This document shows positions 50,401 to 62,400 of a DNA stretch of 64,000 nucleotides, piece by piece. Below the pieces are notes generated by a model. The model was not told where the DNA came from and searched no databases. It saw only the letters and a program-made list of their open reading frames with translations. The translations under genes and the position numbers were made by a program. Position 1 is the stretch's first letter. Each line of letters starts with the position of its first letter. This DNA comes from Mactromeris polynyma (taxonomy: Eukaryota > Mollusca > Bivalvia > Venerida > Mactridae), in NCBI GenBank assembly GCA_032209605.1, contig JASFXZ010000070.1, positions 806,001 to 870,000 of the forward strand. Reading direction: 5' to 3'.

Positions 50401-53400
50401 ATGCAGAATAATTTCCTTTGAATGATCAAAATGCTTTCCAAATATATAGATATCAGACAAAACCTGTATTAGTGATGTTGGTTATGACGTCGAGTACCAC
50501 CAAATCAAAGATTTGACGTTACAAACTAAGCGCTTTGTCAGCAGATGTTTTGTAGGCTTAATCATGATTTATAGAACTAAATGGATGAGGAAATATTTAT
50601 TATTCAGTAAAGCATAACTTTACTTTCCATATGAAAAACAGAAGACGTCTTAAGAATTATTTACATCCGGGCGTGACGTCATTTTGTACCCTTACTTGAT
50701 CGTGTTCTATATATTGGTATACTTGAATTACACAAAATAAGACTTGTGTCAACATTTAAAAATATCAAATGTTTAAGTACATCAATAATCTGTATCTGAC
50801 CAAGATACTTTAGTATGTATAACTTCACGTCTGTTAACACCAGGGATGTGATTGTTTCTGCAGATTCGCAGATTTCCACGGTTTGGGGTCACCCAAGAGG
50901 CCAACCATATTAAACACTTAAATCCTTAGAAAGTTTGGAGGGGGTAGGGTACGCGCATTCAACTGATTCAATTATGTCTTAATATAAGCCTATAGTAGGC
51001 AAAATATTAACTGAATTTAGACCATCTACACATAAGCCTAAAGAAGGCAAAATATTAACTGACATTAGACCATCTACACATAAGCCTATAGTAGGCAAAA
51101 TATTAACTGACATTAGACCATCTACACATAAGCCTATAGTAGGCAAAATATTAACTGACATTAGACCATCTACACATAAGCCTATAGTAGGCAAAATATT
51201 AACTGACATTAGACCATTAACACATAAGCCTATAGTAGGCAAAATATTAACTGACATTAGAACATCTACACATAAGCCTATAGTAGGCAAAATATTAACT
51301 GACATTAGACCATCTACACATAAGCCTCTACTAAGTGAAATATTAACTGACATTAGACCATCTACACATACGCCTCTACTAAGTGAAATATTAACTGACA
51401 TTAGACCATCTACACATATGCCTCTACTAAGTAAAATATTAACTGACATTAGACCATCTACACATACGCCTCTACTAAGTGAAATATTAACTGACATTAG
51501 ACCATCTACACATATGCCTCTACTAAGTAAAATATTAACTGACATTAGACCATCTACACATAAGCCTATAGTAGGCAAAATATTAACTGACATTAGACCA
51601 TCTACACATAAGCCTATAGTAGGCAAAATATTAACTGACATTAGACCATCTACACATACGCCTCTACTAAGTGAAATATTAACTGACATTAGACCATCTA
51701 CACATATGCCTCTACTAAGTAAAATATTAACTGACATTAGACCATCTACACATACGCCTCTACTAAGTCAAATATTAACTGACATTAGACCATCTATTAC
51801 TATATTCAGTGTAAATACTGTTGAAACCTGAAAACGATAATAGGGGCTTCTGAGTGCCTTCTAAATGCTTAATGTGTATTTTCAGGGGCTTTGCTCCCTG
51901 TTCCCCAACATATTAACCCGTTTAATGTCAGTCAATACTGTTTCAACCTTCTTCTAAGGATTGCCTACTGAAAGTCTTTTAACTTCAGGGATTTCCCCCT
52001 ATAAACCTCACCAGGGTATGCCTCGGGCAGCCCAAAAACCCAAAATATTTTCAGCCCCTCTGATACGACCTCAATCACATCCCAACAAGCAGTGTGATGA
52101 TGACTTACTCTTCGTTTAGGTTTCCCCGCACCACTCAGATATTCGGACAGAAGTTTTTCACCAATCTGTTCATCATCTTCCGCACGTACAACTTCATCTT
52201 TATCTAAATCTACTTCCATAGCATCTTGGTCCTCCTGTAATACAACAACGTTTCAGAGTTGTCTACCTTTAGATTAGATTTTATTTTCAGACATATAGTG
52301 TACATATGACACAAAAACATGCTTAAAATATTTACACAATTACATAAATAATAAATATCCATATATCACAGTCAATATAATATCACATCATTTTCAGGCA
52401 TGACTAAATACAGAAACTTTAAAATCTTACAAAGATTTGAGTACTTATTAAAAAGAAGAAAAATGATTTTTATTTATATATATATATATGTCTAGGAGAG
52501 CCCATAAAAGCTTTTAAAATCTTACAAAGATTTGAGTACTTATTAAAAAGAAGAAAAATGATTTTTATGTGTTTATATATATTGTCTAGGAGAGCCCATA
52601 AAAGCCCGAAAGCTAATTTCCAATGGGGCCCTACCAATAATACTAATAAGTCTACCCTGATTGTTTTGATCCATTTCCTATTTTATTGAGTGAATAATTA
52701 TTAAGTCTGAGTGTGGAGCGTGTCACTCGAGTCCAATAATTACCTTCATATCTCATTATCACTCTAAAATCTCAAATAAAATGGACCAAAAAGAATATTT
52801 AGCACTCATTTGACATTATCAGACAATTTCCACACTCAAATTTCCACTACATTTGTATCACACTAATAGCAAATTGTAAATGTTGTGAGTCAAGTACTTG
52901 AGTGTAAGTATCCGATATAATCCTGGGCACAGAATACCAAATAGATGTGATTATCACAGAAAAATTGGAGCCTCACAAACATATAATTATAACCCATTAG
53001 TAATCATACCACAGTGATCAATATGAACTATAGCATTATCTCTAAATACAGTCTAAAACATGTTCTAATTCACCAAAGCACCTTAAATGTACCAATTATA
53101 TTGCCATTAAAGTATACAAATACATAGTAGTAAATCTGACAAAACCATCATCATAAATATCACATAATCATAATACTAGAAATGTAAATATGACAGTCAA
53201 AGTAAAACTGTGGAACTATTTGCTTTCTCATTCTATACACATATTCTGTGTTCAATGCCAATATTAGGTCAATGTGTATCGATCAAGCTTTCATTTAACC
53301 TCAGAAAGCTTTTACAAAGTAAAGAGAATACATAATTATTTCTACATCTATATGATTTGCATTATTGTAAATCTTTTCATCTTATCTCGTAAATTTTGAA

Positions 53401-56400
53401 AATCGAGTTTACATAAATATCCATTAGCCTGCTAAACATTTAATATTGTTCTACATGCAAAATATCATAATAATTTGTTCATATACACTAAACTAAAGTT
53501 GTGACAAACACAATAAAATATATCTAATATAATATACATCTCAGACCTTCATAATACCATGGTTAAGCTTGCCAATGAATCAATGGGCCCTAACCACAGT
53601 GGGTCTGAGTGTTACCAAAGTAGACTTCTTTCTTGTAAAGAAAACATTGAGTTGTATAATAGGGAAATAATTAAATCAAGCAGCCCAAAATTAATAGAAA
53701 TAATGTACAGTAGGGAACTCGGGTCTTCCTCCAACATGAAACCCTCGAAGAGACCATTCAACCTTAATGCCAATGCCGAGTTCAATCCACCCAAACTTAA
53801 TATTAGATTTGAGATAACTTTAATTTTGATGCAATCCTCAATGATTTATAAAAATATTGATTTTAATTAAAAATTAATTAAATCCATCACAACTAACCTC
53901 ATCTTCATCTTCCTCCTCATCGTCAGACTCATATTCATCCACGACTTCAGCTAGAAATAACGTAAATACAACAATGATTGGAAGTAGGAACAATGGGCTT
54001 CAAACTTTTTACATCTCCAAAGGTAACCCTTCCCTCACACCAAAATATCTCCATTGACAAAGAATTGAAACTAGATGCGTCCACATGACACGGATGCCCC
54101 ACAATGGGATTTTAATTAAAAAAGGGCCATAACTCATTGAAAGATTGTTGGATTGTAACCTAAGCCAAACTTGATGTGTATTTTATTAACCTATGCTTAT
54201 GTGCCCAATATGAATTGAATCCATCCTTTCATGACTAATTGATGGGAAACCAATCTTTTTGCATGAACAGATGGACGGAAAAGGGAAATAAATTATGCCA
54301 CTTCACTATTCTTTGGATAGCAAGAGTAGACAATGCAGCAAAACCAGTGACATCAAGAGCACTAACACCACTTCATTACTATAAGTTCTTCACTGTGATG
54401 CAAGTTCTCCTACAAAATGTTCTGGTCCAATGATTCATGTAGATAAATTGCTAGTTGCTTGTGGAAAGACAGTTTGGTACTGGTTGATAACCCAGAAATG
54501 CTGATAAGTCAATTGAGTGTTATACACAACAGAAACTAGATGCTTGTTTTTTAATAAAAACATACGTCTCCCAGATGGCAGTTTATCAGTAATTATAATA
54601 CTGATACAGGATGTTAGAATAAAATATCAAGCAAACGAGAAAGATAGTCTTTGATCAGTTCACCACTCACTGTAGACGTATTAAAACATCAATGGCCTAT
54701 AACTCAGTGAAAAATTATCTGAACGGAAGTAAACAACGAGGAGGATGCACAACTACACTTGATGCTTATCAATCCATACAAACTCCATATGTATAAAAAC
54801 ATCAAAGGGCCATAAGTCAGTGAATAATTACGCAAGCGGAACAAAATGAGGAGTATCAATCCTGTGAAGTGTGGCTGAAATCCAACCAGCAGTATTGGAG
54901 ATAATGTGCGGACAAGCTAAATGTGGACGGACAGACCGACGGACAATGTGTTTTATAATTCTGTAGAAATAATGCATAAAAGGGAGATCAGTAGAGAAGG
55001 ACATAAGGGAAGAAAATTGCAGCTGGGGCCAAGTACAGACATTCAGGGGTTCCACTAGGTGCTGAATCTCAAGGGTCAATCTGACCCGATTTTACCATTT
55101 TATAGCCAAATTATCCAAAATTTAGAAAAAAATGACCTTTCAGCCATAATCATGTGGGTCAAAATGTGACATGAGCGAGGGACAGGTGGCATTGGTGGAC
55201 TCTGGTGAAGGTCTTGTGTGCAAGGTAGCATGAAGAGAATTAAGTTAGGAAGTAATGTGTAAAACAACCCAACAGATTTTTAACCAGCAATAAAATCACG
55301 AAATCCATTTAACCAAGAAATCAGACACTAAAATAATGGATCAAATTACTCTACCTTACTGTATGACGTGTATCACAATAGACTTACTTGAATTAAGCTG
55401 TTTAATTATAAACTCTATCTGTCGGTTCATATCTGGCTGATCGTCTTTGATAAAACATCGGAGAATTTCCTCCATCCCCTAAAAAATAAATATTGGGGCA
55501 AATACATCAACACAATGTCTAAAGCATAATGTTTCACATGTTTTCTGTTGTCAATATGCTCCACTAGTTTCAGTGATTGAATGAAGCATTGTTTTTTTTG
55601 TTTAGGTAATGTGAATTATTTTGTTTCAATTTATGTTGTTTTCTGTTAGAAGGCCATGCTTTAATTGTACAACTGTTTTTGTATACATCTTTACATGTTA
55701 CCTTCTATAAATATAGATATTATTAGTAGTAGTAGTAGTAGTAGTAGTAGTATTATTGTATTGTGTGTTGTCATATTCCCAAGCGGGCCTATTAATTTCT
55801 TAATAAAATCTAAAAAAATCTCAAAATCTATGTACAATGTATATGGTAGTATTTTCATTTTTCAGGTTTGAAAAAATAAATAATCATATTTTTATTTCGC
55901 AACAAAATCTTCATAAATACAATATACATCAAATCTATAACCTATACACTACAAAAAATGGACTGCGAAAATAATTATTTTTTTCACAAGCTTAAAGATA
56001 AATGAAAATTAAGCACAAGAAAGAAATATACTTGATTTTGAATCGGCCACAGTGGTTTAAGTTCTGGATGTTAAAGCAACAAATACAATTAATTGGCAAT
56101 CATATAAAAGCACCTACTATAGCTTTCGCTTCCTCTCTGATTGTTGATATAGCCAGGATGCTGTACAAGGCACCATTCACATATGGACGGATCTGAAATA
56201 TAAGCAAACCTGTCTTCAATGGTAGTTTGAATACAAGAAAAATATATACAGTAAAACCTCAATAATAAGACCACCCTTGCTCTTAACATTAAGGTTGAAT
56301 AAAGAGCAAAACAGTGGAAATGAACCTGAATATTGTGTTCTCAATTTTGAGGTTAACCTGTTATAAAATTGGTCTTTAAGTGAGGTTTTACTGTATGACA

Positions 56401-59400
56401 AATGGAAAGATATCAATTCAAGAAACAAGGGGTGTACTGTATGTCTTGTAAAAAGTTCAATATATTCAATGCTTAACAATAATAAAAGGGAATTAAAACA
56501 ATGTGTTATACTATAATATAAAGTAAAGCAGTGACTAGAAATAGAACTTCATGTCCTGCGATAGTAAATATTTCTCTCACTAGAATATTGCTTCATGATT
56601 AACAATGTCATCTGACATACTCAACCAAACATTAATATGACAGTACCAGCCCTTTTATATGGCAGATATGGGGCTGATATGTGTATATTTTTCCCCTACT
56701 TAGAAAGAAAATTCCCAGTTGATAAAATTATTTGAAATTATTTAAAATTTGAGCCTTATAAATACCGCAATTTGGTGATTTACAAAGCAAATTTCCCCTA
56801 TCAAAAGGTCCTGCCATACTTCCTGGCAGAGAACTGATTCGAACTGTGCAATAAAAGAACCCAAATAATCAAAATTTGGTTAATCGTTTCAGTCCTAGTA
56901 GAAAACATACCTCTTGGTTGTCATGGCCGAGGAGATCGCTTAAAACTTTCAACGTTTGATTAGCATTTGGTGCACACCTTTTCTTTCCTGTAATCATTGA
57001 ATAATTATAAGTAATCTAACATAGAGAAAAAGGGCCTGTCAAACACAGCCAGTCATTACCAGATCAAACGACTTTTATATTTAATTTACATTTCCCAAAC
57101 GTTTTATCCAATTTGGTAGATTTTTACGTGACATTTCAGTCACATTGGAGAAATCTTGGAAACATTACAGCACCTAAAGGATTTTAATATACACAGCTTG
57201 GATAAAGATATACTGTACATTTACAACAGAATCATCAATACATAAGATCGAGTACATTTTAATAAACATCCTAGCAAATACTGCAAAATTATTTAATCTC
57301 AAAGGTATGCATTTTGACAGAATCTCTGGCAGTGCTTGAGATAAGGATCTTCCCGCTTTCCCATGGGAGTTAAAACTAAGCCTGGAAAGCCTCAAAATGG
57401 TGTATTCAGGAAACTAAGGCAAGACAAATATTCATTCTTGTTAAATACACAAAGTATGATTGAGTCAACTCTCATTACACTAACATTTATTTAAGATGAA
57501 ATATTGGTTCAACTGACGTTGTTCATGGTTATGACATATTCAACATAACAACAACAGGTGAATGTATTGACACAGTCATTATACTGAACCAACACAGTTC
57601 CACGAATGGTCAGTCACTGACCCAATGATTAATAGCAGATACTTAGCACATATTTTTCCGAAATTTGACAAAAAAGTTGATGCATATTTTACTTGAAATG
57701 CTGTGTCTGACATTCATCTAGGTTGGCAATTTTGGGAAAGTGAAATTCTGTCAGAGAAACAAATTCCCAAGAGGATATCAGATCATACAGTCATATCAAA
57801 TACTTTACGGTAAACTGGCATTTTAACTTTTGATGTTTTATATCTCTGAAGGTTAAATTGCCAAGGGACTGAACTGTAAATTAAAAAAAGCTGGGAAGTC
57901 TGTGTTTTTCCTTTTAAGATAATTAGGTCAGATTATTATGAATGCCATGGGCTAAACTGATAACACTACAGGGACTGAATACAGATGCATAAAATGTAAA
58001 CAAAATTATAGAAAATCTTTCATACATAGTAAAAAAATATTTCTGTTGGAAAATTACTACATTCAGACTTTGTTCATTTGAATTCATCAGGTCCAAAAAA
58101 AGTTTTTTTTCAAATAATACATGGATTTGAATAGTCCATTTCAATTCAACATGCCCAACAACATACATCAGGACCTGCTATTTATTTTGGATGAACCAAG
58201 TATTCGGATAGAATGCTGTCGAATAAATGAAGTCTGAATATATTTTTTATTTACCTGATGTTCTAAGACAAAGGTTCATCAGCAGCGCTACAGAATATTC
58301 TAGCGTATAATCTGATAAGGAATCATTATCCTCTAACACTTTCACCAACCATTCAATTAAACCATTCTCAATCATTGACGTCTGCAACTGCCGTCTGCAA
58401 AAACATCAACACATTTTATTATCAGAATAACAGTGAACCAGTCAAGTCAAATATTTACAACTTAGCATAGACAATGATCAGAGCATCGAAACCAGACTAA
58501 AAAGTAAAAACCAAAAAATTCCTTATTTTGCAATTCTGAAGTGTCTTGGAATTTTTGTTATTACATGATAAAAGCAACTTAATTTCGTAGCTGAAAAGTA
58601 ATGAGCATTGTTTTGCAGTATGATAGACAGTCAATAAATATGTACAACATGACAACAACAACTTTATGGCGTATTTATTTAAGATGATTATAAACAGACA
58701 CCATAAACAAGTCTCTCAATATTTGTCAAAAACTGTCGTAAATTTGCAATAATTTCTCACAAAATTTGGCAACATGAACAAACATCCAACAATACTACAG
58801 CATTCTTGTTTCCATCTTTGAGAATAATGCAAGCACAGATAAAACTTCAAATCAACTTAAGAATACCAAGATGATAGTTTTCATCAAGACTTTGTGACGG
58901 ACAGAAGGATGGACAGACAGACAGACAAGGGTAAATATATATGCCCCCTCTGTAAGAATGGGGACAAATAAAATGAACACTAAAATATGAACTGCTCCAT
59001 CATTATACCTTAAACTGAGCTTCTGTAGAGCACCAAGCACCATCTCTCTTGTAATTGAGTCTTTATCTTCACTTCTGAGATTTTCCATAAGTCCTTTGAA
59101 TAAATCCTGGTTAGTTGCGAGATATGTCCGTCCAGAACTTAGGGAAGCAAATGCGTTGAATAATCTGGCAGCACACTGTTTTACCACAGCATCGTTTGAG
59201 GTGAGTAATGATAGCACTGTATCCTGGAGATAAATAAGTGGTGTTAACTGACCAACAAGTTCTCAAAACGCATCATTCTAACATAACTTAGATGGATAAA
59301 TTACTAAAAAGTTAATTGGAATGTATCGGGTCTAGATTTTTATTTTGAATAATACATAGTTTTGAATACTCCATTTCAATTCGACGTTCATAAGAACATA

Positions 59401-62400
59401 CATCGTGACCTGATGTTTATTTTGGATGGTACCAAGTATTCGGATCAAAAGTATAAAGATATGAATTATGAAGAAGGTAAATAATTCAATAATAAAACAC
59501 ATATTAAACAGCCTACCCGGTGTTGTCCAGGAGTTGCACACCCAAGAAGATCATGCTGTATAAATGCAACCATGTTGGAATCTCGCGTTAATGGATTTGC
59601 CTGAGTTAACCTCTGAAATACATGTACTACAATTAACAAAATCTTATAAACAATGCAACATAAAACAAAGTCTGTGGTTGCTGTCTCCCAATCCAGAAAT
59701 TACCGTGTAAAGTTGAGTAGGTAGGTAAGCAATTTATTTTTTTAAATCTTGTTAGCAAGTGTCAGGCCGCATCCAGCTATTCCAGACTGGGGGGGGGGCT
59801 ATATGAGACCAAAGGTCACATGCTTGAGGCACACAGTGCCAAGTGGAGGGGTTTGGTAAGGGAGAGGGAAGCCCACAGATTTAGGTATAAAATGGTGGAA
59901 AAAATATAATTTTAGGGATAGAAAAAGGTCACTCCATAGCCAACTTCTGCCACCCCCAATGTACATCTGGGCTGGAGTGTTTTGAGTCTACTTATTTATT
60001 AAGACAGAAACATAATCCCTGCTGAGAGCCAATAACATTTTTGGAGTGCTTCATTTTGGTGTGTTGTCCGGGAAACAACAAACAAACAAAAACATCATTA
60101 ATTTTGGCCCAATGAAAAATCCAGTGCCCACCAAATCCAAGGATACCCACTTTTGATTCAAAATAAAGCTGAAATTTCAACTGTAAATATGTTTCTTGCA
60201 ACATATAAAGGGCAGAGTATCAATACATGATTAACAAATAAATGTCAATCAATGTTTCTCTATTGATAAAATTACAAATGTTAATTAGTTTGGACAATTA
60301 GGGCATCACAGACTGAAAGGTCTCATTTTGCCAAGTTTTTTTAACTTCATATTGTAGGTTAATATATTGTTGTAACTTATTTCTTTAACACTGATAGTGA
60401 AATAAGTTTACTACTTATATCAATCCCTATCATTGACAGCTTCCTTGGTTACTAACCAGTCATCATGCCAAATTTTAGGGATTGTGATGTTTGTGGTGCA
60501 ACCATGCCAAGGCCGAATTCAAACTCACAACCTTCGGATCAGGAGTCAGGCACTTTAACCCTCCACAGCTACGTCTCCTTTAAAAAATATATGGATTAAT
60601 AGATCAACATATGGACCAAATTTAAAACTCAATTTACCCATCGGAGTGCTTGTAAAAGTAAACATTTCCGTCTCTCTTCCGTCATTTGTAAATCATTCTT
60701 GACTTTGTCATAATCTAGAATTGCCTGAAGCTCCTCTACTTGTTCTATCCTACTGGTTTGTCTGAAATATGCCCCAAAATAGCAAACATAAAAAATAGCC
60801 ACAATATACATGTACCATTTAAATGAACAGCTAAAAAGGTGATGCAATGTATTAAACTCTAGTACAACATCTTATTTCAACTTTATTTCACAAACATATC
60901 AAGAAAGAAGGCCCTCAACCATGACAACTGGTAAGAACAAGTAGTAGAACATTTTTATTCCAATTTTGCAAATTATTGTATTAGGTGAACAATATGCGCC
61001 ACTCAGAGAGTGTAAAATAAAAATGAAGAATAATCAGGCATCCTAACAGGCCTCAATGAAAATAAAGGATTTTATAAAGGTTGCTATTTAGCAAATAATG
61101 GGTTTTTAAGGCTAATTGTGACCATCTAATTGGTTGGATCGATGTGGCCTGCCGTCACAAGGACAACTGGATCCTGCCTGGGCAATCAGAGATTGTTTCC
61201 ACAAATACTCAAGATAATATATGCATCATAAGGCTGTAGTTCTAACAAGTGAACAGTAAAAGATAACTGATACATTCACTGCTCCCAGAAGACACAGCAA
61301 ACAGAGTGAAAAAAACTAACGGTTCGGAGAGTGAATAACAGGTTTTTATAGACTTATCAGAAAAAAAATGTTTTAAGGCATTTTCCAAAAATTCAATGTT
61401 ATTACAGGATTTAAAGTTTTCACTAGGTAGCTTGAACATTGATTGTGCATGCAAATCTCATGGGTCAGGTTTAAATCTTCAATGCCAAATTTGATTAGCT
61501 GCTACATATACTACTGCTAGAGCCAAATCTTATGACATTAAAGCGTCCCTGTCACTTCACCTTTATTTTGCTGCTTTTTTTGCATCTTTTACTAAAAAAT
61601 GTTACATTAACAGAAAAATTCACTAACTGAGAGATCGAGATCAAGTTTAAAATTCCTATCCTAGGACCTCAAGCTAATTATTACTTAACTAGCACAGGCT
61701 AAATTTTTTGTCATTGGTAAAGTATATTTGATATAAGTATATAAACTATATCCATGACGGTTCATATTGTACGTATTCAGACTAGGGACCCCACTGAAAA
61801 TAGCTGTATTGATATTTTGTTGGTTTATTAGGGGCTTCATTTCACCCTTTAACCTCTAGAATTTTCGAAAAGCCTCATTTTGACCCTCAGGATTCTGCCT
61901 GAAGGGTAAATTTTTCTCTAAATTATTGGTAATTTGGCTATAAAATGGTAAAACCCATAAACAATTTATCAAAATGACCTTTGATATTCAGCTCCTAGTG
62001 GAGCCCCTGTTTATTCCAGGTCACAAAATGTAATTGTTTAAAGTCTTAGTTCAAACTTATGTTATTTACATACTATGAACAACATGATTATTCAAGCAAA
62101 ATCGTCTGGGCACCTTTAATATCACTTTCTTCGAATATGTTATAGTCTCAATCCTATCTCGAAAATTTGAACAGAATTGATAGGAATATGTAAATTATAC
62201 AATACCTTGGAGCAATAGATTGTCTTAAAGCATCCCCAGCAGTACCAGGTCTAGTGAGATCCACTGACTGTCCCAAATGTGCATTGAACAGTCGCCCACA
62301 TAGATGCTGTAGATACTCCGGACTTATCTGGAATCATTAACACATAAATTCACTTCAAACTTCATCTCCCATTGTGAACTTACAACGCATCCATTATGGT

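Noticed and set aside
50979..51831. Long open frames on both strands (252 and 137 codons) as a repeat protein gene
   Set aside because: They arise from a 48-bp tandem array, lie in an ARMC9 intron, and both strands are open for the same arithmetic reason.
52109..52219. Separate 84-codon minus-strand protein starting [11 protein letters not shown]
   Set aside because: It is an internal ARMC9 exon read on into intron; the exon starts at 52234 and ends at the gtaagt donor at 52109.
58852..59217. Independent 121-codon minus-strand protein starting [12 protein letters not shown]
   Set aside because: An internal ARMC9 exon (59009-59223) plus intron read-through.
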